Of a DNA stretch of 50,995 nt, positions 17,871 through 27,307 are shown piece by piece. The DNA is taken from NCBI GenBank assembly GCA_050486545.1, contig JBJHDM010000017.1:1-50995 (forward strand), in the 5' to 3' direction. How positions within the stretch are numbered: the stretch's first letter is position 1; the number at the start of each line of letters is the position of its first letter. Source of the stretch: DAOMNN01 sp050486545 (lineage in GTDB: Bacteria > Pseudomonadota > Gammaproteobacteria > Burkholderiales > Rhodocyclaceae). The notes under the pieces were generated by a model. The model was given only the letters and a program-made list of their open reading frames with translations. It made no database searches and was not told the origin of the DNA. The position numbers were made by a program, and so were the translations under genes.

Positions 17871-18365
17871 ATGGCAGTGAAACTCCATACCAATCTCGGC
17901 ACGATCACGCTTGAACTCGATGCCGAGAAGGCCCCCGAGACCGTCCGCAACTTCCTCGCGTATGCGGAGTCGGGCCACTACGATAACACCGTCTTTCACC
18001 GGGTCATCGACGGTTTCATGATCCAGGGCGGAGGCTTCGAGCCCGGAATGAAACAGAAGCCCACGCTCGAGCCGATCAAGAACGAGGCGGACAACGGTCT
18101 CAAGAATCTCGCCGGAACCGTCGCCATGGCCCGCACGCAGGCCCCCCACTCCGCTACCGCGCAGTTCTTCATCAATGTCGCGGACAATGACTTTCTCAAC
18201 TACCGTTCGCCCGATACCCAGGGTTGGGGGTATTGCGTCTTCGGCAAAGTGACCGAAGGGATGGATGTGGTCGACAAGATCCGTAGCGTTCGGACCGGAT
18301 CCAGCGGTTTCCATCAGGACGTACCGCTGGAGGATGTCGTGATCGAGCGCACGGAGATCGCCTGA
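17871..18365 (+). CDS. ppiB: Cytoplasmic peptidyl-prolyl cis-trans isomerase (cyclophilin B type)
   Basis: This is a 164-residue cyclophilin without a signal peptide, hence cytoplasmic. Catalytic and core motifs are TVFHRVIDGFMIQGGGFEPG, KNLAGTVAMARTQAPHSATA, QFFINVADNDFLNY and GYCVFGKVTEGMDVVDKI. Length matches E. coli PpiB (164). It has a good GGAG site just upstream (AAGGAGCCCCGAA before ATG). It lies between ppiA and lpxH, an arrangement also seen as ppiB-lpxH in Pseudomonas and enterics. Confidence 0.96.
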   Translation: MAVKLHTNLGTITLELDAEKAPETVRNFLAYAESGHYDNTVFHRVIDGFMIQGGGFEPGMKQKPTLEPIKNEADNGLKNLAGTVAMARTQAPHSATAQFFINVADNDFLNYRSPDTQGWGYCVFGKVTEGMDVVDKIRSVRTGSSGFHQDVPLEDVVIERTEIA

Positions 18366-18408
18366 GCGGCGGAAGCGCAAGGTCGCGAAACCGGGCGTCG
18401 CACATCCG

Positions 18409-19149
18409 ATGAGCGTCCTGTTCATCTCGGATCTGCACCTCTGTGAAGAAAGGCCCGAAACGGTCCGGGCCTTTCTCGCGTTCCTCGAGGTTCCCGCGCG
18501 CGGGACCGAGGCGGTGTACATTCTCGGCGACCTGTTCGAGTACTGGGCAGGCGATGACGATCCGTCGGACGTCGGTGCCGTGGTCATGGACGCCTTGTGC
18601 AGCCTGACCGCCAACGGGACCAGGACGTATTTCGTGCCCGGAAACCGGGATTTCCTGATCGGGCCGGGATTTGCCGAACGAACCGGGATCACGATCCTTC
18701 CCGATCCTTTCGAGATCCGGCTCGCCGAACAGCGGATCCTGCTCAGTCACGGCGACGCGCTATGCACCGACGACACCGCCTATCAGCGCTACCGGGAACA
18801 GGTCCGTGAACCGGCCTGGCAGGCGAATTTTCTGGCCCAACCGATTGACCAGCGCATGGCGTTCATCGAGGCATTGCGCCAGCGCAGCCAGCACGAAAAA
18901 AGCCTGAAATCGGCGCAGATTATGGATGTGAATGCGGAAGCGGTCGCCGAGCTGCTGCGCCGGCACGACTACCCGACCCTGATCCATGGCCACACCCACC
19001 GCCCGGCACATCACCTGCATCAGGTCGATGGCCGGCACTGCGAGCGCTGGGTCCTTTCCGACTGGCACGGCGACGCGCCCTACCTCCTCTGGAAGCACGG
19101 CAAACTCGAAGGGCGTCGTTTTCGTCCGCCGCCGGATCCGTCCCGCTGA
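18409..19149 (+). CDS. lpxH: UDP-2,3-diacylglucosamine pyrophosphatase LpxH
   Basis: LpxH cleaves UDP-2,3-diacylglucosamine to lipid X, the fourth step of lipid A synthesis, at the inner membrane surface. The 246-residue metallophosphoesterase shows the dimetal ligands: DLH (Asp8, His10), GDLFEYW (Asp41), GNRD (Asn79), SHGD (His114) and GHTHRP (His195, His197). Length matches E. coli LpxH (240). It ends the ppiA-ppiB-lpxH run and converges with metZ, with 15 bases between and no terminator visible. Confidence 0.97.
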   Translation: MSVLFISDLHLCEERPETVRAFLAFLEVPARGTEAVYILGDLFEYWAGDDDPSDVGAVVMDALCSLTANGTRTYFVPGNRDFLIGPGFAERTGITILPDPFEIRLAEQRILLSHGDALCTDDTAYQRYREQVREPAWQANFLAQPIDQRMAFIEALRQRSQHEKSLKSAQIMDVNAEAVAELLRRHDYPTLIHGHTHRPAHHLHQVDGRHCERWVLSDWHGDAPYLLWKHGKLEGRRFRPPPDPSR

Positions 19150-19164
19150 CGGACCGACCGCAGG

Positions 19165-20334
19165 TCAGGTCGTCAGACCGCGCAGCAGGTCCTGCCGGAT
19201 GTCGTCGATCGACTCCAGCCCCACCGCGACGCGCAACAGACCCTCTCCGATCCCCGCCGCAGCCCGTGTCTCGGGCGACAGGCGACCGTGCGTCGTCGAA
19301 GCCGGATGGGTGATCGTACTCCGCGTATCCCCTAGGTTGGCCGTGATCGAGATCATGCGTGTGGCATCGACCACCCGCCAGGCCGCCTCGCGCCCGCCTT
19401 CGACCTCGAAACTGACGATCGCCCCCCCGAGCTTTTGCTGGCGCATCGCCAGTGCATGCTGTGGATGCGATGCGAGGCCGGGGTAGTACACCCGCACGAC
19501 GCCGGGCGCCTGTTCGAGCCACTGCGCCAGCGCGAGCGCCCCTGCCGACTGCGCCTGCATCCGGAGCGACAGCGTCTCCAGCCCCTTGAGAATCACCCAG
19601 GCATTGAACGGGGAGATGCACGGCCCCGCAGTGCGCAGAAACTTGAAGACCTCGCCGATGACCGAATGCGAGCCGACCACGGCCCCGCCAAGCACGCGTC
19701 CCTGCCCGTCGAGGTACTTGGTGGCCGAATGCACGACGACGTCCGCACCGAGTTCAAGCGGACGCTGCAGCGCAGGGGTGCAGAAGCAGTTGTCGACCGC
19801 GAGCAGCGCACCGACTTCTCGTGCGATCTCCGCGACGGCTGCGATATCGACCACTTCGGTCAGCGGATTCGACGGCGTTTCGATGAAAATCAAGCGGGTC
19901 TGCGGTCGCATCGCCGCACGGTAAGCGTCCAGATCGGTCGCCGGAACGAAGCTGGTCTCGATGCCGAACTTCGCGAGCACACCGCCGAACAGTTGTTGCG
20001 TCGCACCGAACAGTCCGAGCGAGGCGACGACATGGTCCCCGGCCCGCATCGTTGCCATGACCAGGGAGAGAATGGCCGCCATGCCCGAAGCCGTCGCAAT
20101 GCACGCATCGCCGCCTTCGAGGGCGGCAAGGCGGTCCTGGAGCATCGTGACGGTCGGATTGGAGAAGCGGGCATAGACGTTTCCGTCCTCCTCGCCCGCG
20201 AAACGCGCGGCGGCCTGGGCCGCATTCTCGAAAACGAAGCTCGACGTCAGGAAGAGCGCCTCGCTGTGTTCGTTGAACTGGCTGCGCTCGGTGCCGGCAC
20301 GCACCGCGAGGGTATCGAACTCGGGCGGGATCAT
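19165..20334 (-). CDS. metZ: O-succinylhomoserine sulfhydrylase
   Basis: MetZ makes homocysteine directly from O-succinylhomoserine and sulfide, a PLP-dependent step of methionine synthesis. The 389 residues follow the Cys/Met-metabolism PLP family: YARFSNPTVTMLQDRLAALE, the loop ATASGMAAI, the acidic ETPSNPLTEV motif, PLP lysine Lys206 in HSATKYLDGQGRVLGG, and the C-terminal SITANLGDTRSTITHPASTTH. The start overlaps the purF stop by one base (TGATG), so the two are probably translationally coupled. purF-metZ is the order seen in Pseudomonas. Confidence 0.94.
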   Translation of the reverse strand: MIPPEFDTLAVRAGTERSQFNEHSEALFLTSSFVFENAAQAAARFAGEEDGNVYARFSNPTVTMLQDRLAALEGGDACIATASGMAAILSLVMATMRAGDHVVASLGLFGATQQLFGGVLAKFGIETSFVPATDLDAYRAAMRPQTRLIFIETPSNPLTEVVDIAAVAEIAREVGALLAVDNCFCTPALQRPLELGADVVVHSATKYLDGQGRVLGGAVVGSHSVIGEVFKFLRTAGPCISPFNAWVILKGLETLSLRMQAQSAGALALAQWLEQAPGVVRVYYPGLASHPQHALAMRQQKLGGAIVSFEVEGGREAAWRVVDATRMISITANLGDTRSTITHPASTTHGRLSPETRAAAGIGEGLLRVAVGLESIDDIRQDLLRGLTT

Positions 20335-21857
20335 CAGTTGTCGTCACCCACCACGAGATTGAGATCGAGTTGCGCATCGTTGGCGGCATCCGCTGCCCCA
20401 TTCTCGCCGCGCAGATTCTCCACGCTGAACAGATACTCGTCGGTGATGTCGCCCGTCACGTAGATTCCATCGAAACAGGACGTCTCGAAGAAGTTGATCG
20501 CAGGATTCAACGTGCGAACCGCAGCCTTGAGGTCCTCCAGATCCTGGTACACCAGCCCGTCCGCTCCGATCTCGCGACAGATCTCGGCCTCGTCGCGACC
20601 AGCCGCGATCAGTTCACCGCGCGTAGGCATGTCGATGCCGTAGACGTTGGCATAGCGTACCGGCGGCGCAGCCGACGCCAGATAGACCTTCTCGGCCCCC
20701 GCTTCGCGCGCCATCGTCACGATCTCGCGACTCGTCGTTCCGCGCACGATCGAATCGTCGACGAGCAAGACCTTCTTGCCCTTGAACTCCTGGGGAATCG
20801 TGTTGAGCTTCTGACGTACCGATTTTCGCCGGATCGACTGCCCGGGCATGATGAAGGTCCGGCCGATATAGCGATTCTTGACGAAACCCTCCCGGTACGG
20901 AAGGCCAAGACGATGGGCCATCTCCATGGCGGAAGGACGGCTCGAATCGGGAATCGGGATGACCACGTCGATATCGACCGGGGCGCGGGTCCTGCGCAGC
21001 TTTTCGGCCAGGAATTCGCCCATCTTGACGCGTGACTCGTAGACCGAAATGCCGTCGATGATCGAATCCGGACGGGCAAGATAGACGAACTCGAACATGC
21101 ACGGGGCCTGGACCGTCTGCTGCGCACACTGACGGCTCCTGAAGTTGCCCTCGGTATCGATCAGGATCGCTTCTCCCGGCGCGACATCCCGCAACATGCG
21201 GAAGCCGGTCACATCGATGGCCACCGATTCGGAGGCCACCATCCATTCCTGCCCTTCCGGCGTCTCGTTGCGACCCACCACCAGCGGACGAATTCCGTGG
21301 GGATCGCGAAACGCCAGCAAGCCGAATCCCGCAATCATGACCACCGCCGCATAGGCACCACGGCAGCGCCGATGAACGTTGGCGACGGCCCGGAACACGG
21401 CCTCCGAATCGAGCTTGAACCCTTGGCTCGCCGCCTGAAGCTCGTGCGCGAGGACATTGAGCAGCACTTCGGAATCGGAGTTGGTGTTGATGTGGCGAAG
21501 GTCGGACAGGAAGATCTCGCGCTTGAGTTCCTCTGCATTGGTCAGATTGCCGTTGTGCGCGAGCAACAGACCGAACGGTGAATTCACGTAGAACGGCTGG
21601 GCTTCCGCCGGATTGCAGGCCGAACCGGCGGTCGGGTAGCGGACATGGCCGATGCCCCAGTTCCCGATCAGATTGCGCATGTTGCGGGTGCGGAACACGT
21701 CGCGCACCAGCCCGGGCCCTTTGTGCAGAAAGAACCGCCCTCCTTCCGAAGTCGCGATTCCCGCCGCATCCTGGCCTCGATGTTGCAGTACCTGGAGACC
21801 GTCGTAGAGCACCTGATTGACCGGGGTCGTCGACACCACCCCTATGATTCCACACAT
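20334..21857 (-). CDS. purF: Amidophosphoribosyltransferase
   Basis: PurF transfers the glutamine amide to PRPP, the first committed step of purine synthesis. The 507-residue enzyme begins MCGIIGVVSTTPVNQVLYDG, so the catalytic Cys is residue 2 after Met removal. No propeptide is predicted, as in E. coli. Glutaminase motifs include LQHRGQDAAGI and GNWGIGHVRYPT. The phosphoribosyltransferase signature is VLLVDDSIVRGTTSREI. The ATG at 21857 is fixed by the required N-terminal Cys. It lies 11 bases after cvpA, a gammaproteobacterial hallmark pairing. Confidence 0.98.
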   Translation of the reverse strand: MCGIIGVVSTTPVNQVLYDGLQVLQHRGQDAAGIATSEGGRFFLHKGPGLVRDVFRTRNMRNLIGNWGIGHVRYPTAGSACNPAEAQPFYVNSPFGLLLAHNGNLTNAEELKREIFLSDLRHINTNSDSEVLLNVLAHELQAASQGFKLDSEAVFRAVANVHRRCRGAYAAVVMIAGFGLLAFRDPHGIRPLVVGRNETPEGQEWMVASESVAIDVTGFRMLRDVAPGEAILIDTEGNFRSRQCAQQTVQAPCMFEFVYLARPDSIIDGISVYESRVKMGEFLAEKLRRTRAPVDIDVVIPIPDSSRPSAMEMAHRLGLPYREGFVKNRYIGRTFIMPGQSIRRKSVRQKLNTIPQEFKGKKVLLVDDSIVRGTTSREIVTMAREAGAEKVYLASAAPPVRYANVYGIDMPTRGELIAAGRDEAEICREIGADGLVYQDLEDLKAAVRTLNPAINFFETSCFDGIYVTGDITDEYLFSVENLRGENGAADAANDAQLDLNLVVGDDN

Positions 21858-21868
21858 GGGAAGAACGC

Positions 21869-22360
21869 CTATCTGAATCGAATCCTGTCGGCCACCGCAT
21901 CCGGCAGCCACGGTTTGGCCGAAATCACGGCCGTCTCCAAGGGGGGTGCAAACACCGAGTTCGCCCACCAGGGCTCACGCACCACCCCCGTCAAACCTCC
22001 CACCAACACCACCACAAATGCGATCGCGACCCCTCGAGCCAACCCGAACAGCGTCCCGAAGAAGCGGTCGGCGGGGCCGAGACCGGCCGCACGGAGCAAC
22101 TCGCGAAGCAGAAACCTCAGTGCCGCAGCGATCAATAGTACGCCGACGAAGATCGTTGCAAAACCCGCCACCTGCCGCCATAACGGCTCGACGATCAGGC
22201 CTGCGAACATCGCCGCCACCTCGCCCGCGTACACCCACGCGGCGACCAGCGCGAGGACCCAGGCCAGCAAGGCGATCACTTCGCTCACGAGCCCCCGCCA
22301 CATCCCGACTGCAGCCGACAGGGCCAGCAAGCCGAGAAAAACGTAGTCGAACACCGTCAT
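21869..22360 (-). CDS. cvpA: CvpA family inner-membrane protein
   Basis: This is a 163-residue membrane protein with four hydrophobic segments, roughly residues 4-20, 24-45, 64-82 and 102-122. The N-terminus (VFDYVFLGLLALSAAVGMWRG) and the central RFFGTLFGLARGVAIAFVVV are typical of CvpA. The family is needed for colicin V production in E. coli and tolerance of envelope stress. Its biochemical role is not settled. It sits between dedD and purF as in other gammaproteobacteria. Confidence 0.93.
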   Translation of the reverse strand: MTVFDYVFLGLLALSAAVGMWRGLVSEVIALLAWVLALVAAWVYAGEVAAMFAGLIVEPLWRQVAGFATIFVGVLLIAAALRFLLRELLRAAGLGPADRFFGTLFGLARGVAIAFVVVLVGGLTGVVREPWWANSVFAPPLETAVISAKPWLPDAVADRIRFR

Positions 22361-22368
22361 CGTTGCAT

Positions 22369-23064
22369 TCAGCGCGCCGTCACGACACCATCGATTCCGG
22401 AAGCCGCGAGCTTCTCGGCAGCCTTCTGGGCGTCGTCACGACTGCGGAACGGTCCGATCCGCACACGCGTGACGTTTCCGGCCGCTTCGGTGTACGCCGA
22501 AAAGCCTTTCGCCTTGAGTTCCGCGCTGAACGATACGGCCTTCCCGGCATCGCTGAAGGCTCCGACCTGAACGACGTACTCCGCTCTTGCCGGCGCTCCC
22601 GGTGCGGCACGTCCCTCGAGGATGGCCTGCGCCCGCGCAGCTTCCTGATCCGGCGACACCGATGATGGCCGTCCGGGATCGGTCGGTGCAGGCGCCTGTG
22701 TCGGCGCTCTGGGGGACGGTTCGGCGGCCCGAGGGGCTTCGGGTTCGGCCGGGCGGACCGAGGCCACGGGAGGCGATACCGCCTCCTCGACAACCGGAGA
22801 TTCCGGCGCTCCGGGGTCCGGGTGTTCCTGCGGCGCCGGAGCGATGTCGGGATCGACCGCGATTGGACGTCCGGCGATCGGTCGCGCCTGAAGACTGTCG
22901 GCTTCGCGGTCCGGAATCGTCACAAGGATGTCGCGGACCGCAACCTGGGGTTCGTCGTCCATGACCATGGGCAGGACGATCGCAGCCAGCAGCGCAAGCG
23001 CCGCCGCACCGACCAGACGTCGGCGGGAGCGCTTCTTGAGTTCGAGGTTGTCGCTATCCGCCAC
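22369..23064 (-). CDS. dedD: SPOR-domain cell-division protein DedD
   Basis: This is a 231-residue bitopic membrane protein. A basic cytoplasmic N-terminus (LKKRSRRRLVGAA) is followed by one transmembrane segment (about 17-36), a Pro/Ala/Glu-rich periplasmic linker (about 60-150) and a C-terminal SPOR domain (about 155-231). The SPOR domain has YVVQVGAFSDAGKAVSFSAE and VTRVRIGPFRSRDDAQKAAE. SPOR domains bind denuded septal peptidoglycan, so the protein should localise to the division site. It overlaps the end-to-start junction with folC by 11 bases. Confidence 0.92.
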   Translation of the reverse strand: MADSDNLELKKRSRRRLVGAAALALLAAIVLPMVMDDEPQVAVRDILVTIPDREADSLQARPIAGRPIAVDPDIAPAPQEHPDPGAPESPVVEEAVSPPVASVRPAEPEAPRAAEPSPRAPTQAPAPTDPGRPSSVSPDQEAARAQAILEGRAAPGAPARAEYVVQVGAFSDAGKAVSFSAELKAKGFSAYTEAAGNVTRVRIGPFRSRDDAQKAAEKLAASGIDGVVTAR

Positions 23065-24355
23065 GCAGAGATCTCGCTCGTGCCAGCACGTCGCCCACGG
23101 TCATGAAGGATCCAAAGACGATGATTCTATCACTCTCCTGCGCCTTCTCCCGCGCCCCATCGAATGCCGTTGCGGGGTCGTCGAAACACTCGATCGGGGT
23201 CGAAATGCCAGCCGCCTCGAGTTGGTCCCGCAGGGCTTCGGCGCGAAGCCCGCGCGCCCCGGGCAACGAGGCGAGGCACCAGTGGTCGATACGATGCTTC
23301 AACCGTTCCACGATGCCTGCAATGTCCTTGTCGCCCAGGGCCCCGAACACGGCCCAGGTCTCCGGGAAGAAGCCCATGCTGGACAGGTTTTCCGACAGCA
23401 CGCCGGCAGCCTGCGGGTTGTGGGCCACGTCGAGCACGACCGCTGGACGCCCCGGCAGAACCTGGAAGCGTCCGGGCAGTTCCACCAGCATGAGCCCCTG
23501 ACGAATCGCCTGCATTGCCACCGGAATCCGCTCACGCAGCAGCTCCAGCGCAGTCAGCACCGCCGAGGCATTGAGCAACTGGTTGGCCCCCCGGAGCGCC
23601 GGGTAGGCCAGGCCGCCCCGACGGTGCAGCGCCCCACACGCCGGAACCCCGTCATAGCGCCAGTACCCCCACTGCTGCCGATCGCCGCCGAAACCGAAGT
23701 CCCGCCCGCTCACCCACAACGACGCCCCGATCCGGGCAGCATGGTCGACGACGCTCTGGGGCGGTTGCGGATCGCCGCAGACGGCCGGTCGGCCGGCACG
23801 GAAAATCCCCGCCTTCTCAAAGCCGATGGCCTCGCGCGTCTCCCCCAGGTAGCTCATGTGGTCGAGTGCGATGCTGGTCACGATCGCGCAATCCGGGTCG
23901 ATCGCGTTGACCGCATCCAGGCGTCCGCCCAGGCCGACCTCGAGGACGATCACATCGAGTGGGCGGCGGCAGAACGCGTACCAGGCCGCCAGCGTGCCAT
24001 GCTCGAAATAGGTCAGGAAGGTCTCGCCCCGTGCCCGCTCGACTGCCGCGAACGCCTCGACCATCGAGGCCTCGTCCAACTCGCGACCGTCGATCCGGAC
24101 CCGCTCCGTATAGCGAACCAGATGGGGTGAGGTGTAGACCCCGACGCTGAACCCGGCTGCGGTGAGAATCGACTCGAGCATCGCGCACACGGACCCCTTG
24201 CCGTTGGTCCCGCCGACCGTGATCACGACCCCATCGGAATGGACCGACATCCGGCCGAGCACCTCCCGGACCCGGTCGAGCCCGAGTTCGATGCGGTCGC
24301 CGTGGCACTGTTCGATCCGTCTCAGCCAGTCTTCCAGGCTGTCGGGCAAGAGCAT
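23054..24355 (-). CDS. folC: Bifunctional dihydrofolate synthase/folylpolyglutamate synthase
   Basis: FolC attaches glutamate to dihydropteroate and extends polyglutamate tails on folates. The 433-residue enzyme has the Mur-ligase P-loop TVGGTNGKGSVCAMLE, the folate/ATP region YTSPHLVRYTERVRI, VLEVGLGGRLDAVNAI, the DHMSYLG motif, LPGRFQVL and the C-terminal DVAHNPQA. The ATG at 24355 lies 14 bases after the accD stop. The frame remains open far upstream through accD, but only this start gives a normal FolC. A TTG overlapping the accD stop is a less likely alternative. Confidence 0.95.
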   Translation of the reverse strand: MLLPDSLEDWLRRIEQCHGDRIELGLDRVREVLGRMSVHSDGVVITVGGTNGKGSVCAMLESILTAAGFSVGVYTSPHLVRYTERVRIDGRELDEASMVEAFAAVERARGETFLTYFEHGTLAAWYAFCRRPLDVIVLEVGLGGRLDAVNAIDPDCAIVTSIALDHMSYLGETREAIGFEKAGIFRAGRPAVCGDPQPPQSVVDHAARIGASLWVSGRDFGFGGDRQQWGYWRYDGVPACGALHRRGGLAYPALRGANQLLNASAVLTALELLRERIPVAMQAIRQGLMLVELPGRFQVLPGRPAVVLDVAHNPQAAGVLSENLSSMGFFPETWAVFGALGDKDIAGIVERLKHRIDHWCLASLPGARGLRAEALRDQLEAAGISTPIECFDDPATAFDGAREKAQESDRIIVFGSFMTVGDVLARARSLRGG

Positions 24356-24369
24356 TCCGGATGCGCTCG

Positions 24370-25242
24370 TCAAGAAGCTTCCACGATCGCCTGGCGGGTC
24401 AGCAGGCCGATCAGCGCGGCAAGCTTGTCGCGCAGTTGGCGCCGATCGACGATCATGTCGATCGCCCCTTTCTCGAGCAGGAATTCTGAGCGCTGGAAAC
24501 CGTCGGGCAAGGTCTCGCGTACGGTCTGCTCGATCACCCGCGGCCCCGCAAAACCGATCAGGGCTCCCGGTTCGGCGATCACGACGTCCCCCATGAAGGC
24601 GAAGCTGGCTGACACCCCACCCATGGTGGGGTCCGTGAGGATCGTGATGAACGGGAGCTTGCGGCGTGCCAGTCGCGTGATGCCGGCCGTCGTCTTGGCC
24701 ATCTGCATGAGCGAGAACAGCCCTTCCTGCATACGTGCACCACCCGTCGCCGTGATGCAGACGAACGGCAATCGATGCTCTTCGGCAACGCGGATCCCGC
24801 GCATGAAGCGCTCGCCGACCACGGATCCCATCGATCCGCCGAGGAAGTCGAACTCGAAGCACGCGATGACGACCGGCGTGCCATGGATCGTTCCCTGCAG
24901 GACGACTAGCGCATCGGCTTCGCCCGTGTCGCTGCCTGCACTCGAGAGCCGTTCGGTGTACTTGCGCGAGTCCTTGAACTTGAGCGGATCGAGCGGGACG
25001 ACCGAGGCGCCGATCTCCGTGCGCCCGTCCGCATCCAGCAGCAGGTCGAGTCGTGCCCGGGCGCCCAGCCGCTGATGATGACCGCACTTCGGACACACCG
25101 CCTGGTTGCTTTCGAGGTCGGAGCGGTACAGGACCGCTTCGCACGCCGGACACTTGCTCCAGAGCCCCTCGGGAATGGATTTTCGAACCGACGATTCGGC
25201 CTTCTGGATCCGCGGCGGAAGAAGCTTCTTCAGCCAGCTCAT
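24370..25242 (-). CDS. accD: Acetyl-CoA carboxylase carboxyltransferase subunit beta
   Basis: AccD is the beta subunit of the carboxyltransferase that makes malonyl-CoA for fatty-acid synthesis, paired with AccA. The 290-residue protein has the N-terminal zinc ribbon with Cys31, Cys34, Cys50 and Cys53. The crotonase-like core contains DALVVLQGTIHGTPVVIACF, FDFLGGSMGSVVGERF, CITATGGARMQEGLFSLMQM, TILTDPTMGGVSASFA and LIGFAGPRVIEQTV. The start overlaps the trpA stop (ATGA). trpA-accD-folC order is conserved across many gammaproteobacteria. Confidence 0.98.
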   Translation of the reverse strand: MSWLKKLLPPRIQKAESSVRKSIPEGLWSKCPACEAVLYRSDLESNQAVCPKCGHHQRLGARARLDLLLDADGRTEIGASVVPLDPLKFKDSRKYTERLSSAGSDTGEADALVVLQGTIHGTPVVIACFEFDFLGGSMGSVVGERFMRGIRVAEEHRLPFVCITATGGARMQEGLFSLMQMAKTTAGITRLARRKLPFITILTDPTMGGVSASFAFMGDVVIAEPGALIGFAGPRVIEQTVRETLPDGFQRSEFLLEKGAIDMIVDRRQLRDKLAALIGLLTRQAIVEAS

Positions 25243-26054
25243 TGCAACCCCCTTTCGATGCTGTCGAGTGCGGTCCGGATCCCGGACAGGAATTCGCGGA
25301 CCCGCTCTGGCGCCTGCCCCTGCGGCGCATTCTCGATCTCCTCGATGATCCGGCTCCCGATCACCACCGCATCGGCGACCTCGCCGATTCTTCGCGCCGT
25401 TTCCGCATCCCGGATGCCGAAGCCGACGCCCACCGGCAAGCCGACCCGCTCGCGAATACGCGGGATGCGTGCGGCGACCTCGTCGAGGTCGAGCGCCGCC
25501 GACCCGGTGACGCCCTTGAGCGATACGTAGTAGAGATAGCCGCTGCCGGCCCGTGCGACGTCATCGAAACGCTGCTCGGAGGACGTCGGCGCGAGCAGGA
25601 AGATCGGATCGAGACCCCCCGCCTTCAACGCCTCGGCGAAGGCGCCGCACTCCTCCGGCGGATAATCCACGACAAGTACCCCGTCGACCCCGGCTTCGGC
25701 CGCGCCGCGCACGAACGCCTCCACCCCCAATGCCTCGATGGGGTTCGCGTAGCCCATCAGGACGACCGGGGTGCGCGAATCCGATTGACGAAACGAGGCT
25801 ACGATTCCGAACACCTTGCGCAGGCTCATCCCTGCCGCCAGCGCACGCTCCGAGGCACGCTGGATCGTCGGCCCATCGGCCATCGGATCGGAGAACGGCA
25901 CGCCCAGTTCAATGACGTCCGCACCGCCCTCGACCAGCGCATGCATCAGCGGAACGGTCAGCGCCTCGGAGGGATCGCCCGCTGTGATGAAGGGAATCAG
26001 CGCCCGGCGGTTGTCGGCCCTGAGCTGCTCGAAAATCGACTGGATTCTAGACAT
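25239..26054 (-). CDS. trpA: Tryptophan synthase alpha chain
   Basis: TrpA cleaves indole-3-glycerol phosphate to indole, which is channelled to TrpB. The 271-residue TIM barrel retains both catalytic acids, Glu49 and Asp60, in the signature VIELGVPFSDPMADGPTIQ. It also has FITAGDP, VLMGYANPIE and the phosphate-binding GVGFGIRDAE. The gene lies 41 bases after trpB and overlaps accD, so it sits mid-operon. Confidence 0.98.
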   Translation of the reverse strand: MSRIQSIFEQLRADNRRALIPFITAGDPSEALTVPLMHALVEGGADVIELGVPFSDPMADGPTIQRASERALAAGMSLRKVFGIVASFRQSDSRTPVVLMGYANPIEALGVEAFVRGAAEAGVDGVLVVDYPPEECGAFAEALKAGGLDPIFLLAPTSSEQRFDDVARAGSGYLYYVSLKGVTGSAALDLDEVAARIPRIRERVGLPVGVGFGIRDAETARRIGEVADAVVIGSRIIEEIENAPQGQAPERVREFLSGIRTALDSIERGLQ

Positions 26055-26095
26055 ATCACCTACACGGATTCACCGGACCCGGTCCGGCGCTGGAT

Positions 26096-27307
26096 TCAGA
26101 ACCGGATGCCCGACTTCTCGGCAACCGTGTGCATGTCCTTGTCACCCCGGCCGGAAAGATTGACCAGCAGGATATGGTCCCGCGACAGCGTCGGCGCCAG
26201 CCGTGCCGCATACGCGAGCGCATGGGAACTCTCGAGGGCGGGAATGATGCCTTCCAGCCGGCACAGGTCGTGAAAGGCCTGCAGGGCTTCCGCATCGGTC
26301 ACCCCGACGTATTCGGCCCGATCGCTGTCCTTGAGCCACGCGTGCTCGGGCCCCACACCCGGGTAGTCGAGTCCGGCCGAGATCGAATGCGTCTCGATGA
26401 TCTGGCCATCCTCGTTCTGAAGCAGGTAGGTCCGGTTTCCGTGCAGCACGCCTGGCCTTCCAGCGGTGAGACTGGCCGCATGCCGACCCGTGTCCAGGCC
26501 CGCTCCGGCCGCCTCGACGCCGACGAGGCGAACACCGGGAACGTCGAGGTACGGATGGAAGATGCCCATCGCGTTCGAGCCCCCTCCGACGCATGCGATC
26601 ACGTAGTCCGGCTGGCGACCCGCCAGTTCGGGCATCTGGATCAGGCATTCGCGTCCGATCACGCATTGGAAATCGCGGACCATCATCGGGTAGGGATGCG
26701 GTCCGGCAACCGTTCCGATGATGTAGAAGGTGTCGTGCACATTGGTGACCCAGTCGCGCATCGCCTCGTTGAGCGCATCCTTGAGGGTGCACGATCCCGA
26801 CTCGACCGGTACGACGGTTGCCCCGAGGAGCTTCATCCGATAGACGTTGGCCGCCTGCCGACGCACATCCTCCGAACCCATATACACGACGCATTCCATG
26901 CCGTAGCGGGCGGCGACGGTCGCGGTCGCAACACCGTGCTGACCGGCACCGGTTTCGGCAATCACGCGGGGCTTGCCCATGCGCCGGGCAAGCAGAGCCT
27001 GGCCGATGCAGTTATTGACCTTGTGAGCCCCGGTGTGATTCAGATCCTCTCGCTTGAGATAGATCTGCGCACCGCCGAAGCGCTCGGAGAGGCGGCGCGC
27101 ATGATAGACGGGGCTCGGGCGTCCGACGTAGTGCTTGAGTTCGTACTCGAACTCCGCGACGAAGGCGGGATCCTCGCGACAGGCCTCGTACGCGACGCGA
27201 AGTTCCTCGATGGCAGGCATCAGCGTCTCGGCAACGAAAACGCCACCGTAAGGCCCGAAATGGCCACTGTGATCAGGAAGGGAATACGGTGAATCAGCCA
27301 TCTGCAT
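26096..27307 (-). CDS. trpB: Tryptophan synthase beta chain
   Basis: TrpB condenses indole with serine using PLP. The 403-residue protein has the PLP lysine Lys96 in NHTGAHKVNN and the catalytic Glu118 in RVIAETGAGQHGVATATVAA. The phosphate-binding GGGSNAMG is present, as are TVAGPHPYP and HSISAGLDYPGVGPEHAWL. The start at 27307 was chosen because a GGAG lies 6 bases upstream; a second ATG two codons later is also possible. It overlaps the end of trpF by 14 bases, suggesting translational coupling. Confidence 0.97.
   Translation of the reverse strand: MQMADSPYSLPDHSGHFGPYGGVFVAETLMPAIEELRVAYEACREDPAFVAEFEYELKHYVGRPSPVYHARRLSERFGGAQIYLKREDLNHTGAHKVNNCIGQALLARRMGKPRVIAETGAGQHGVATATVAARYGMECVVYMGSEDVRRQAANVYRMKLLGATVVPVESGSCTLKDALNEAMRDWVTNVHDTFYIIGTVAGPHPYPMMVRDFQCVIGRECLIQMPELAGRQPDYVIACVGGGSNAMGIFHPYLDVPGVRLVGVEAAGAGLDTGRHAASLTAGRPGVLHGNRTYLLQNEDGQIIETHSISAGLDYPGVGPEHAWLKDSDRAEYVGVTDAEALQAFHDLCRLEGIIPALESSHALAYAARLAPTLSRDHILLVNLSGRGDKDMHTVAEKSGIRF

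Noticed and set aside
23054..25330. A 758-codon frame suggesting an AccD-region/FolC fusion
   Set aside because: The upstream part is only an out-of-frame reading of accD. A normal FolC starts at 24355 after the accD stop.
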